Assembly (NCBI RefSeq): GCF_009192765.1
Contig: NZ_VOHQ01000001.1
Location: 248,001-312,000 of the forward strand
Direction of reading: 5' to 3'
Origin: Agriterribacter humi
GTDB taxonomy: Bacteria > Bacteroidota > Bacteroidia > Chitinophagales > Chitinophagaceae
Length of the DNA stretch: 64,000 nucleotides
Shown: piece after piece, positions 7,919 to 16,240 of the stretch
Position numbering within the stretch: position 1 is the stretch's first letter
Layout: every line of letters begins with the position of its first letter
The notes under the pieces: generated by a model
What the model was told of the DNA's origin: nothing
The model's database searches: none
The model's input: only the letters and a program-made list of their open reading frames with translations
Position numbers and translations under genes: made by a program

Positions 7919-10900
7919 TTGATCTCTATTAAATTCCCTTACTTGCGGAAAGTATACTGGTTTCTCTTTTGCTTTTTGAATTTCCTTCAAAACCTGCCTG
8001 CACAGGACAGCAGGCTATATGCTTTTACGCACTACACCGTAAAAGATGGCCTTGCCAGCTATAATACCCAAAGTATTGTGCAGGACAAGCAGGGTTATAT
8101 GTGGATAGCAACCATTAATGGCCTGCAGCGCTTTGATGGTACCCGCTTCATAACCTTCCGCCATAACCCTGCCGATCCGGATGCTTTGCCGGATAATTAT
8201 ATTTACCAGTTGCATATTGACAAAGAGCAGCATTTGTGGGTTTTATTAAACAATGGTAAGGTTGGCATATTCGATACCCACCAGTTCATTTTTAAAGAGG
8301 TGAAGATCAGGCTGAAAAATCAGCGGCACCTTACAGCCATCAGGTCTTTGCTTGAAGATAGCGGTGGCAACCTCTTTTACGTGATACCGCATGAAGAGAT
8401 ACTGACATTCAGCAAAAAAAACAATGAATTCGCTGCTGCTCATAATCCTTTTGACCTACCCCCCAACTGGAGTGTGGGGAACGTGGTTGAAGATTCGGTT
8501 GCAAAAAAATACTGGATAGCAACAGATTCGGGAATGGCAGTCTTTAATAAAGTAACACGACAGCTCAGTTACCGCGGACACAATACAGAAAAGGAACCTT
8601 TTATTGAACAGTTCGGAAATATTACGGGATTAAGCAATTATGGGGTGGATGCCCAAAGGCGGCTGTGGTTTTTAAGCTGGCCTTATACAAGAGACTGGGG
8701 GCTGATCTATTGCTATGATTTAAATAAAGAAAAAGCAGTTTTTAAAGACTACAACCTGGTTCCTTTGGTTAAAGGCTATTTTGAACCCTCCTGCATTCTT
8801 CAGCAAAAAGACGGATCCATATGGATCGCCGGTTTGAACATTTTTATAAAATACAATGCGCTTCAAAAAAACTTTCAGCAAGTTTACAACGGCTATGTAA
8901 ACGATCAGGGTATCAGTTATGAAAGCGTAAAATGCCTGTTTGAAGACAGCGAACAAAACATTTGGGTAGCTACCGACAATAACGGGTTATATGTATTCAA
9001 CCCTTCCAAGCAGTTCTTTAGCAGCATCAAGCATATTAACCGCAACAGTCAGAAAGCGGGGCGCGGAGCTTTAATGTCTTTTGCACTCACTCATTCAGGC
9101 CAATTGTTAACAGGTACATGGGGAGATGGCCTTTATCAATATGACAGCAATCTCAATGCGGTTCCGTTTAACATTAAAGGAATGGATTCGCTCTGCAAAT
9201 ATTCCATATGGGACATGCATACCCTCAGGGATAAAAAAACAATCTGGATGGTAGGACAGCCTTCGGTAGTGATGTTATACGACCAGCCAACCCAAAGCGT
9301 AAAAAAATACAATCCAAAAATATTCGGGGGGCGCACCATCAGGCAGGTTGCGGAAGATCAGCAGGGAAATATATGGCTCGGTATGCATAGCTCAGGCGTG
9401 TACAAATGGACACCCGGCGCCGGAACAAAAAATTTCGAAGATGGTTTTTATAAGGTCAATAGTATTCCCGATATTAAGATCCAGGGAATCACAGCAGACT
9501 CCAAAGGTTTTATATGGATATGTACTGCAACTGAAGGTATATACAAAATAAACCCGGCGAACGACAGCATTGTTGAACATATTACCAGCAACGGTACGCC
9601 GGCAAAAAGGCTATTGAACAACGATGCAATAACTGCACTGGAGTATAATGACAGTATAATGATTTTACTAACAGGGGCGCTTAACATTTACAATACCCAT
9701 ACCCATACCATCAGCTATATTACAGCATTGAATGGTTTGCCCTCTGAATCCGCAACCAGCATCCAAAAAGACATGGACGGGTATTTATGGATAAGCTTTT
9801 TAAACGGGCTATGCAGGATGAACCTGGAGAAAAAAACGTTTACATATTACGACCGGCATGATGGTATAGCAAACGACAACTTCGATATTGCCTCACACTA
9901 TTTACCCGATGGCAGAATGCTGTTCGGTACAACAAACGATTTCCTGGTTTTTAACCCCGATGACATACAAACCAATTTACCGCCCAGGAATGTAACCATT
10001 ACCGGATTTAAACTGTTTAACAAACCGCTTTCTGTTGATTCATTACTGCAGCACGGCGGCATCGAATTGCAAAGTTCCCAGAATTACATCAGCATCAGTT
10101 TTTCATCCTTAAGCTATTTCAACAGGAATAAATTATCGTATTACTACAAGCTTGAAAATATTGATAAAGAGTGGAAAAAAGCGAGTGAAGTTAATGAAGC
10201 TGTTTACAATTATCTTCCTCCCGGCGCCTATACTTTTAAGGTAATTTCCGAAAATGCAGATGGCGTTCTGAGCGCCAAAGCCACTGAATTTAAAATCATC
10301 GTGCATTCTCCTTTCTGGCAAACATGGCTGTTTTACTGTATACTGGCATTACTGGCAGGATGCATAATATACTGGCTGGACAAGGAAAGAATGAAAAGAA
10401 AGGAAAGCATGCAGCAAATGCGCAGCGATATCGCAGACAATCTCCATGAGGAAGTAAATACAGCTTTAAATAATATTAATATACTGAGTGAAATAGCGAA
10501 GCTGAAAGCCAGCAAGGAGCCTGTTAAATCAATAGAATACCTGGAACAGATTCATACCAAAAGTCATAACATGATCATTGCCATGGATGATATGCTTTGG
10601 GGAATTGATCCTGAAAACGACAGCATGCGTAAAACAGTGGAACGCATGAAAGAGTATACAGATGCTTTAAAGAACAGGCATTCCACGCAAATTGATATAC
10701 TGGTAGACAAAAAAGTAGAAAGGCTGGAACTGAACATGAAACATCGCCTTGAATCTTTCCTGTTATTTAAGGAGGTGATCAATACCATTGTTCAAGGTGG
10801 CGCTCAAAACAACCGCATTCATATTGGTCTGGAAAAAACAAATATCATCTGCACTATCCAGTTTGATAACAATGGCAGCGATATACAGCAACTCGGTAGC

Positions 10901-11014
10901 GCTTTGCAAAGACCCGACCTGGATAAACGGTTAAAAGAAATTAACGCCAGGCTTAAGATGCAGTTAGATAAATCTCATTCGGTAGTGATATTAAAAATCC
11001 CGGCAAACCTTTGA
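7919..11014 (+). CDS. Two-component-propeller / Y_Y_Y sensor protein with a degenerate histidine-kinase end
   Basis: The 1031-residue protein has a signal peptide ending near PAQDS. Two seven-bladed regulator-propeller regions follow (about 35-680; repeated motifs such as DKQGYMWIATINGLQRFD and DSEQNIWVATDNNGLYVF), then a Y_Y_Y immunoglobulin-like domain (about 700-760), one transmembrane helix (about 773-795) and a helical kinase dimerisation region with NLHEEV (His843) and a helix ending MDDMLWGIDPEND. The ATP-binding part is weak: an N-box-like EVINTIVQGG and DNNGSD are present, but a GxGL loop is missing. The start is TTG at 7919; no in-frame ATG exists before the first propeller blade, so the exact start is uncertain. 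The stop abuts that of the convergent LytTR gene. Confidence 0.78.
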   Translation: MISIKFPYLRKVYWFLFCFLNFLQNLPAQDSRLYAFTHYTVKDGLASYNTQSIVQDKQGYMWIATINGLQRFDGTRFITFRHNPADPDALPDNYIYQLHIDKEQHLWVLLNNGKVGIFDTHQFIFKEVKIRLKNQRHLTAIRSLLEDSGGNLFYVIPHEEILTFSKKNNEFAAAHNPFDLPPNWSVGNVVEDSVAKKYWIATDSGMAVFNKVTRQLSYRGHNTEKEPFIEQFGNITGLSNYGVDAQRRLWFLSWPYTRDWGLIYCYDLNKEKAVFKDYNLVPLVKGYFEPSCILQQKDGSIWIAGLNIFIKYNALQKNFQQVYNGYVNDQGISYESVKCLFEDSEQNIWVATDNNGLYVFNPSKQFFSSIKHINRNSQKAGRGALMSFALTHSGQLLTGTWGDGLYQYDSNLNAVPFNIKGMDSLCKYSIWDMHTLRDKKTIWMVGQPSVVMLYDQPTQSVKKYNPKIFGGRTIRQVAEDQQGNIWLGMHSSGVYKWTPGAGTKNFEDGFYKVNSIPDIKIQGITADSKGFIWICTATEGIYKINPANDSIVEHITSNGTPAKRLLNNDAITALEYNDSIMILLTGALNIYNTHTHTISYITALNGLPSESATSIQKDMDGYLWISFLNGLCRMNLEKKTFTYYDRHDGIANDNFDIASHYLPDGRMLFGTTNDFLVFNPDDIQTNLPPRNVTITGFKLFNKPLSVDSLLQHGGIELQSSQNYISISFSSLSYFNRNKLSYYYKLENIDKEWKKASEVNEAVYNYLPPGAYTFKVISENADGVLSAKATEFKIIVHSPFWQTWLFYCILALLAGCIIYWLDKERMKRKESMQQMRSDIADNLHEEVNTALNNINILSEIAKLKASKEPVKSIEYLEQIHTKSHNMIIAMDDMLWGIDPENDSMRKTVERMKEYTDALKNRHSTQIDILVDKKVERLELNMKHRLESFLLFKEVINTIVQGGAQNNRIHIGLEKTNIICTIQFDNNGSDIQQLGSALQRPDLDKRLKEINARLKMQLDKSHSVVILKIPANL

Positions 11015-11797
11015 TTATTTGCCCATCCATTTTTTAAACTCAGTCACCTTTTCACGGCTAACCAGCGCTTCTTTGTCTACAGCAGGAACCAGGTGCAGCA
11101 TTAAACGGTTGCCAAAATAATCATGGATCTGGTCTATACAACCTATGGACACATAAAAGGCGCGGCTGATCCGGAAATATTTTTCAGCATCCAGCATTTC
11201 TTCCAGTTCATCCATGGTATAATCCACCACGAATTTTTTATTATCTGTGGTTTTAAAAAAGTTCAAACGCCCGTCGCTGTAGAAATAAGCAATATCATCC
11301 ACTTCAATGCTAACCAATTTCTGTGCCTGCTTAACCAGGAAACGTTTGCGATACTCTTTGGGTTGCAGCTTCCGTTGAAGTTCTTTCACAAGGTTGTCAA
11401 TGCTTAAACCGGCATCGCCTGATTTATTGTTATTGTATGATGATTGCAGCTTTTTATATTTATCCATAGCCGCCTGCAATTCTTCCTTTTGAATAGGTTT
11501 GAGCAGGTAATCAACACTGTTTACCTTAAAAGCTTTTAATGCATATTCATCGTAAGAAGTGGTAAAGATTACCGGGCTTTTTACTTCCACCAGGTTGAAT
11601 ATCTCAAAGCTCTGGCCATCTGCCAGCTCAATATCCATCAGTATCAGATCGGGAGCCGGGTGCTGCTGAAGCCATTCGGCCGTAGCTTTGATACTGTCGG
11701 TAACGCCTACTACCTGCGATGAAACATCTACTCCGGACAGGGCTTTCTGCAATTTTTTTACCGCAAGATCTTCATCTTCCACAATTAGTATTTTCAT
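11015..11797 (-). CDS. LytTR-family response regulator
   Basis: The 260-residue regulator has a receiver domain (MKILIVEDED at the start, acidic pocket, LILMDIEL with the phosphoacceptor Asp, FTTSYDEYALKAF, and Lys in LLKPIQ) and a LytTR DNA-binding domain from about residue 150 (KRFLVKQAQKLVSIEVDDI, DYTMDELEEML, FYVSIGCID). LytTR domains bind pairs of about 9-bp direct repeats. The start at 11797 is chosen because it gives the canonical receiver N-terminus and lies one base after the stop of the upstream kinase; an earlier in-frame ATG (11851) would overlap the kinase by 53 bases. It is the third gene of an operon with two LytS-type kinases. Candidate operators are described at 14012 and 14834. 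Confidence 0.92.
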   Translation of the reverse strand: MKILIVEDEDLAVKKLQKALSGVDVSSQVVGVTDSIKATAEWLQQHPAPDLILMDIELADGQSFEIFNLVEVKSPVIFTTSYDEYALKAFKVNSVDYLLKPIQKEELQAAMDKYKKLQSSYNNNKSGDAGLSIDNLVKELQRKLQPKEYRKRFLVKQAQKLVSIEVDDIAYFYSDGRLNFFKTTDNKKFVVDYTMDELEEMLDAEKYFRISRAFYVSIGCIDQIHDYFGNRLMLHLVPAVDKEALVSREKVTEFKKWMGK

Positions 11798-11798
11798 A

Positions 11799-12884
11799 TT
11801 AAAGGGTTTTTGTTTTGTTTGCATGGCCGGCTTTGTCTTCGGTGCTGCCATTCCATATCAGTGGCAATACCACCGTAAAATTTCTTTCATCCGCCATTAC
11901 CTGGAAGCCCTGCTTATTTAATAATTTGTATTTGGCGCTTATATTATCCAACCCTACTTTGGTTCCCTGTATTTTTACTACCCTGTGCCGGAGATTATTA
12001 TTTACCACCAGTTTATTTCCCGCGGTAGTAAAAATATCAATCACCACCGGGTAATTTTTAGACAAAGAATTATGTTTCACCACATTTTCTACCAGCAACT
12101 GCAATGTTAATGACGGCAGCAAATACGATTCGTATCGCTTATCAATTTCCATGTTCAATTGCACTGCTTCTCCATGGCGGGTACGTAAAAGTTTGTAATA
12201 CGATTGAATGAACTTCACCTCATTTTCAACAGTACTTAACCCATCCTCATTATTCCTTAATAAATAGCGGTATACTTTGCTAAGCTCATTTAAAAAGCTT
12301 TCCGCCTTTTGCCTGTCTTCACTGATCAGCGATGACAAAGTGTTGAAACAATTAAAAAGAAAATGGGGATTAACCTGGCTTTTGAGCGTATCAAATTCCT
12401 GCTGAACAGCCAGATCCCGCATCCTGTTTTTTTCTTCAATACTTTCTTTATACTTGCCCAATACATAATCGGCTTCAAAAAGTGTTTCAAAAATCAGGTT
12501 TACACAAAACCCTACCAATAAACCCGCTTTCAGATCAGCTTCCGTAAGTGTATAACCCAACATACCAAGCTGGTCGTAGAGCAGAAATATGAATGTCACA
12601 GAAAGCGACATAAAGGGAACAAGAAGCAGGGCAAGAATAATGATCCTTATCCTGGTTTGCTCCAGTTGGGGATACCGTTTTTTTATTGCGTTGCCAATAA
12701 CAACATGCCCCGACCATGAAGCCACACCTATAACAAATATCAGCGGAAAGGAGATCAGCCATACTTTTGCATCTTTAAATATTCTTTCGTCATACATGAT
12801 ATAATTGAGTACAAAATCAATAAGCGGCATAGACGTAAAAAAAGAGTATACCTGCAGAAGTGTTGGTCTCATCCACCTGTTCAT
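11799..12884 (-). CDS. LytS-type sensor histidine kinase (second of tandem pair)
   Basis: The 361-residue protein has four predicted membrane segments in the first about 140 residues, a short coiled region, and then the His_kinase (LytS/YehU) core. The core holds NPHFLFNCFNTLSSLI with the phosphoacceptor His, then LPSLTLQLLVENVVKHN (N box). The usual DNG G-box is replaced by VNNNLRHR, followed by KVGLDNISAKYKLL. That variant is common in Bacteroidota members of this family. It overlaps the upstream kinase by 4 bases (ATGA) and is followed after one base by the regulator, so translation is probably coupled. It is a paralogue of its upstream neighbour, and both likely signal to the same LytTR regulator. 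Confidence 0.9.
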   Translation of the reverse strand: MNRWMRPTLLQVYSFFTSMPLIDFVLNYIMYDERIFKDAKVWLISFPLIFVIGVASWSGHVVIGNAIKKRYPQLEQTRIRIIILALLLVPFMSLSVTFIFLLYDQLGMLGYTLTEADLKAGLLVGFCVNLIFETLFEADYVLGKYKESIEEKNRMRDLAVQQEFDTLKSQVNPHFLFNCFNTLSSLISEDRQKAESFLNELSKVYRYLLRNNEDGLSTVENEVKFIQSYYKLLRTRHGEAVQLNMEIDKRYESYLLPSLTLQLLVENVVKHNSLSKNYPVVIDIFTTAGNKLVVNNNLRHRVVKIQGTKVGLDNISAKYKLLNKQGFQVMADERNFTVVLPLIWNGSTEDKAGHANKTKTL

Positions 12885-13942
12885 AAGTTTACCTCCTCTT
12901 TTTTATGAATCAGGGGCACCTGTATGCAGCGTTCTGCAGCCCTATCTTCAATACGCACAGGAAGCTGTACAAGCAGCCGGTATTTGTTTACAAGATTGTC
13001 GAGCCCCGCTTCATAGTTCATCTCTTCCGTTACGGTTTTAGGCTGGATATTATTTTTGATCTCCAGCACGCCGTTACCCTTTGACCTGATGCCGATTTTG
13101 AGCGGTGCATTTTTACTTACCGTATTTTGGGAAAATGCATTTTCAATGATCACCTGCAAAGTAAGCGGCGGCATGCATTTTAACTTATCCTTTTCCTCAA
13201 TCGTTGCAGTTAGCTGCAGTGCATCGCCATATCTTGCTTTTAATAAAAAAAAATAAGATTCAATAAACTTCAGTTCCGTTTCTAAAGTAACCAACTGGTC
13301 GTCTTCGTTGCGAAGCATATAGCGGTACACCTTACTCATTTCATCCAGGAATTTTTCGGCTGCAGCGCCATCTTCACTGATCAGGCTCGAGAGTGAGTTA
13401 AGGCTGTTGAACAAAAAATGAGGATTCACCTGGCTCTTTAAACCCAATAGCCGGCTTTGATTATAGGCTTTTGATAATTTTTCCGTTTCCTCCATACTTT
13501 CCTTCCAGTTATCGTACCGGGCCACACCTTCCATTAAAAAAGTAAGGAACACATTAAGAATACCCAAACCGATACAACTCCAGATAAAAGCCGTTTCATT
13601 AAATGTGTAATCCCAAAATGGTATCTTTTCATATCCCCTGAAAAGGGAATATAAAAAAACAAGGGTCAGCAGCCAGAAGTTCAGTATCATTAGAATCAAC
13701 CTTTTACTTACCTGCTGTTCTAATGGAAACCGCTTCTTTAAAGTAACCGCTACAATACCGCATAGTATAAAATCAACACAAACGCCTGCCCAGGTTATTA
13801 TTGTAGCCAGTACAAACACGCTCCAATCCGAAAAATACAGTCCACCGAAAATAATACTATTCACGATGAATGAAAAGGGAACGGTTACCCAAAACATCAC
13901 AGTATAATCTTTGCTCGTATATTGCGGTAATCTGATTTTCAT
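12881..13942 (-). CDS. LytS-type sensor histidine kinase (first of tandem pair)
   Basis: The 353-residue protein has four membrane-spanning segments (about residues 14-35, 43-68, 80-100, 115-137), then LKSQVNPHFLFNSLNSLSSLI with the phosphoacceptor His. The ATPase core follows, with LTLQVIIENAFSQNT, a degenerate G-box (IKNNIQP) and EAGLDNLVNKYRLL. It is the promoter-proximal gene of the operon and is clearly paralogous to the next gene in topology and motif order. The signal sensed is unknown; no extracellular domain is present, so a membrane-borne cue is likely. A pair of direct repeats with 21-bp period lies 70-99 bases upstream of its ATG. Confidence 0.9.
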   Translation of the reverse strand: MKIRLPQYTSKDYTVMFWVTVPFSFIVNSIIFGGLYFSDWSVFVLATIITWAGVCVDFILCGIVAVTLKKRFPLEQQVSKRLILMILNFWLLTLVFLYSLFRGYEKIPFWDYTFNETAFIWSCIGLGILNVFLTFLMEGVARYDNWKESMEETEKLSKAYNQSRLLGLKSQVNPHFLFNSLNSLSSLISEDGAAAEKFLDEMSKVYRYMLRNEDDQLVTLETELKFIESYFFLLKARYGDALQLTATIEEKDKLKCMPPLTLQVIIENAFSQNTVSKNAPLKIGIRSKGNGVLEIKNNIQPKTVTEEMNYEAGLDNLVNKYRLLVQLPVRIEDRAAERCIQVPLIHKKEEVNL

Positions 13943-14011
13943 TTGTTTTTACAAATTACCATCTTTTCCCTGTTTCACCGGTTTTCACAAAATAAACTGT
14001 GGCTACGGCTG

Positions 14012-14041
14012 TATGAATTGAGGAAAACGGTGTATGAATTG
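14012..14041 (-). promoter_or_regulatory. Candidate LytTR operator: two TATGAATTG repeats, 21-bp period
   Basis: TATGAATTG occurs at 14012-14020 and again at 14033-14041, an exact 21-bp (two helical turn) spacing with a 12-base spacer; the match extends to TGTATGAATTG. Known LytTR regulators (AgrA and relatives) bind 9-bp direct repeats separated by 12 bases. The pair is 70 bases upstream of the first LytS kinase and is in the same orientation relative to that gene as the second pair is to the cytochrome c gene. Binding by the local regulator is inferred. Confidence 0.6.
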
Positions 14042-14165
14042 TATAAATTAGCCTTCCACAAGGTGTTTGAATCATTAATTTGCGGGGTACGCGTAAAGAA
14101 GTTGCCTTACTGTATCTTTCAAACAAGCCTGCTGCATGCCCTCTCAAATAGTACGCATTCGGATA

Positions 14166-14759
14166 CTACTGCATCCGGGCCGGTTGCTGCGGCGCCGGCA
14201 CAATATTTTTTACTGGTTTTGTAGATTGCAAAAAGGTAAAAACCGCTTTAATGTCGGTATCGTTTAACTGACCAAAATTGGGCCATGGCATCGGTGGTAA
14301 CAAAGGCCTGGTATTATCCAGTCCTTTATACTTTCCTTCGCGCAGTGCTTTTGTGAATTGCAATTCCGTCCAGCTACCAATGCCAGTGAGGTCGCTGGTA
14401 ATATTAGCGGCGAATGAAACGCCCCATGGCCCCGCGGCAGCGGTAAGATCCGGACTAAAGAGAACCCATCCTTTTTTGATTTCGTCGGTGTTAACCGGGG
14501 CCAAAGGCATATTTTGCTGGTAGCCCGAAAGTCTTAACTCAGGAATAATTTCAGGTCCGTGAGTTCCCATCCTTTTGGGCGAATGGCAATCATCGCAACC
14601 CATTACAGTTACCAGGTAAGCCCCTCTTTTTACAAGGCTGTCTTTATTGATTGCGGCGGGAACTGTTTCCGCTTTGCTTCGTGTATTACAGCTTATAATA
14701 ACTGAAGCAATTGCAATTAAAAAGATAGCAACAAAAATTATTGTACGCATAAACATCAT
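14166..14759 (-). CDS. Monohaem cytochrome c lipoprotein
   Basis: The 197-residue protein has a lipoprotein signal (IASVIISC, Cys about 24) and one class-I cytochrome c domain with GCDDCHSP (haem-binding CDDCH about residues 54-58). PPMPWPNF near residue 160 offers the Met ligand, and a final helix NDTDIKAVFTFLQS fits the fold. A family motif SFAANITSDLTGIGSWTE in the middle is typical of cytochromes from small haem-binding lipoproteins and alcohol-dehydrogenase cytochrome subunits. It would face the periplasm and carry electrons. ATGs at 14759, 14756 and 14750 are all possible starts. Upstream are a TACTTTTG -7 element and a repeat pair that looks like a LytTR operator, suggesting control by the neighbouring two-component system. 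Confidence 0.85.
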   Translation of the reverse strand: MMFMRTIIFVAIFLIAIASVIISCNTRSKAETVPAAINKDSLVKRGAYLVTVMGCDDCHSPKRMGTHGPEIIPELRLSGYQQNMPLAPVNTDEIKKGWVLFSPDLTAAAGPWGVSFAANITSDLTGIGSWTELQFTKALREGKYKGLDNTRPLLPPMPWPNFGQLNDTDIKAVFTFLQSTKPVKNIVPAPQQPARMQ

Positions 14760-14792
14760 ATTGAGTGTTGATAGTTAAAAATCATTTGGCAT

Positions 14793-14800
14793 CAAAAGTA
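14793..14800 (-). promoter_or_regulatory. -7 promoter element (TACTTTTG) of the cytochrome c gene
   Basis: Read on the minus strand the sequence is TACTTTTG, a full match to the Bacteroidota TAnnTTTG -7 box, 34 bases before the first ATG of the cytochrome gene. No TTTG -33 box is found 19-21 bases further upstream. The two direct repeats at 14834-14863 sit at about -46 to -75 instead, which fits an activator-dependent promoter. Confidence 0.55.
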
Positions 14801-14833
14801 TAGTGCAACTTCGCGGCAGCCTATAACGCTATG

Positions 14834-14863
14834 TATGAATTGCTATTAGCGCCTGATGAATTG
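14834..14863 (-). promoter_or_regulatory. Candidate LytTR operator: second repeat pair, 21-bp period
   Basis: TATGAATTG (14834-14842) and GATGAATTG (14855-14863) repeat with the same 21-bp period and 12-base spacer as the pair at 14012-14041. The proximal repeat is 75 bases from the start of the cytochrome c gene, against 70 bases for the other pair and the kinase gene, in the same relative orientation. The first repeat overlaps the earliest possible start codon of the divergent esterase, which supports a later start for that gene. Confidence 0.6.
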
Positions 14864-14893
14864 ATCATTGTCATTACCAACAGGGGGAGATGC

Positions 14894-15856
14894 ATGATAT
14901 TCTGCGTATTGCGCTTAACTTTAACTATGCTTAACTTATTTATTACGGGTTGTATTATGATATGCTTAACTCTGCCACTTTACGGCGGGCAGTGGCAAAC
15001 CACCCGGTATAAAGACCGGGTTTTCACAGGCATTACAGTGAACAAAGACCTTGTTTATCAGCCCAATCCACCTGCGCATGCAAAAGAAAAATATTACCTG
15101 CTCGACTTATACCAGCCCCAAAATGATACCAGTAGCAGCCGCCCGCTGATCATCTGGATGCACGGTGGTGGTTTTAAATTCGGTAATAAAAAATCAAGAG
15201 GAACACCCCTATGGAGCAAACGTTTTGCACAACGGGGTTACGTATGCGCCGCAGTAAATTACAGGTTAAGTAAAAAAAATACTTTATCAGATTTCACAGC
15301 TTTGGTAAAGGCATGTTCGGATGCTATAGAAGATATTAACCAGGTTCTTTCTTTTTTCAAAGAAAACAATGGTTTATACAGGATTGATACCAGCCGCATT
15401 ATTTTGGCCGGCAATTCGGCCGGAGGCATGATAGCCCTGCAATCGGTTTACAGCAATGCGGAATTAATGAGGCAGCGCATGCAGGTTGCTGCCGCTTCCA
15501 GTCCGGTATCCGCTACCCGCAATCCCCTGCATATAGCTGCAGTAATTAATTTCTGGGGAGGCATGTTCGATACCAGTTGGTTAAAAAATGCCGGCGTACC
15601 CATAGTAAGCGTACATGGCAGTAAAGACAGGATAGTACCGTTTAGGAAAACGGATAATGGCGTTTATGGAAGCTTTATTATCCATAAAAATGCGGATGCC
15701 CTGCATATTCCCAACCGTTTAAAAGTATATGAAGGATATGCGCATGAACTGCAGAAAAAATTCAACCCCTTTTGGGCGGGCAAGGCAACCAAAGTCCGCT
15801 GGCAGGAAGCTGGTCAGTTTGCTGCAGATTTTTTGTATGAGGAGCTATTTAGGTAA
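14894..15856 (+). CDS. Secreted alpha/beta-hydrolase (esterase/lipase-like)
   Basis: The protein is about 320 residues, with an N-terminal hydrophobic export signal and an alpha/beta-hydrolase domain. Oxyanion-hole motif IIWMHGGGFKFGN, nucleophile elbow AGNSAGGM (Ser), an acid in HGSKDRIVPF (Asp) and a histidine in EGYAHEL give a complete catalytic triad. HGGG plus GxSxG place it in the hormone-sensitive-lipase/BD-FAE-like carboxylesterase group; the natural ester is unknown. Start 14894 is preferred because of the purine-rich AGGGGGAGA just before it and a basic residue ahead of the hydrophobic segment. Starts at 14831 (inside the repeat pair) and 14927 remain possible. It is divergent from the cytochrome c gene. 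Confidence 0.8.
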   Translation: MIFCVLRLTLTMLNLFITGCIMICLTLPLYGGQWQTTRYKDRVFTGITVNKDLVYQPNPPAHAKEKYYLLDLYQPQNDTSSSRPLIIWMHGGGFKFGNKKSRGTPLWSKRFAQRGYVCAAVNYRLSKKNTLSDFTALVKACSDAIEDINQVLSFFKENNGLYRIDTSRIILAGNSAGGMIALQSVYSNAELMRQRMQVAAASSPVSATRNPLHIAAVINFWGGMFDTSWLKNAGVPIVSVHGSKDRIVPFRKTDNGVYGSFIIHKNADALHIPNRLKVYEGYAHELQKKFNPFWAGKATKVRWQEAGQFAADFLYEELFR

Positions 15857-15952
15857 TACTAGGAAAAAGAAAATTGGAATCCGCCGCATACCTGTTTCAC
15901 AATAACAATAGAAATGGTACAATAATTGAAATTCATCATGTAAACGATCAGT

Positions 15953-16126
15953 ATGAGCAAACAAAGATTATTTCCCGTGATGATTTCTATGGCTGTTATT
16001 TTTTTATTCAGCGGCTGCACTGTAGTGGAAGGTATTTTTAAAGCCGGAATGTGGTGGGCATTCTTTTTGGTGGCGATTGTTGTAGCGCTTATACTATGGA
16101 TTATTTCAAAAGCAAGAAAGAAATAG
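15953..16126 (+). CDS. 57-residue lipoprotein with a C-terminal membrane segment
   Basis: The ATG at 15953 opens a 57-codon frame: a basic start (SKQRLFP), a hydrophobic stretch ending in the lipobox-like FLFSGC, then VVEGIFKAGMWWAFF and a second hydrophobic helix ending in ISKARKK. Small proteins of this pattern (lipobox, Gly-IFKAGMW, one helix, basic tail) recur in Bacteroidota and are often mis-labelled phosphatidate cytidylyltransferase in automatic annotation, although far too short for that enzyme. Function is unknown. It lies about 97 bases after the esterase, and a hairpin (16198-16223) follows. Confidence 0.75.
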   Translation: MSKQRLFPVMISMAVIFLFSGCTVVEGIFKAGMWWAFFLVAIVVALILWIISKARKK

Positions 16127-16197
16127 CGGCGGTTTCCTTCTTTTTGTTACCTGTATGTATAAGCATAGAACAACATCATTATTGTTCTGTTACGCCA

Positions 16198-16223
16198 ATT
16201 GGGGAAATATAATATTCCCCAAT
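16198..16223. terminator. Hairpin between convergent genes, possible terminator
   Basis: ATTGGGGAA (16198-16206) and TTCCCCAAT (16215-16223) form a perfect 9-bp stem with an 8-base AT loop, placed between the end of the 57-residue gene and the stop of the minus-strand oxidoreductase gene. There is no clear T tract on either side, so the terminator call is moderate. Confidence 0.5.
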
Positions 16224-16240
16224 CTCTCTTAACGATCCGC

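Noticed and set aside
7914-7921. TAAATTTG as a -7 promoter box for the propeller sensor gene
   Set aside because: It overlaps the TTG start itself, so it could not drive the frame as annotated unless translation begins further downstream.
11798-11851. Longer N-terminus for the LytTR regulator
   Set aside because: The receiver fold begins at MKILIVEDED; the extra residues come from the overlapped end of the kinase gene.
14831-14893. Start of the esterase at 14831
   Set aside because: It lies inside the repeat pair, and the additional residues precede the export signal; ATG 14894 has a purine-rich site before it.
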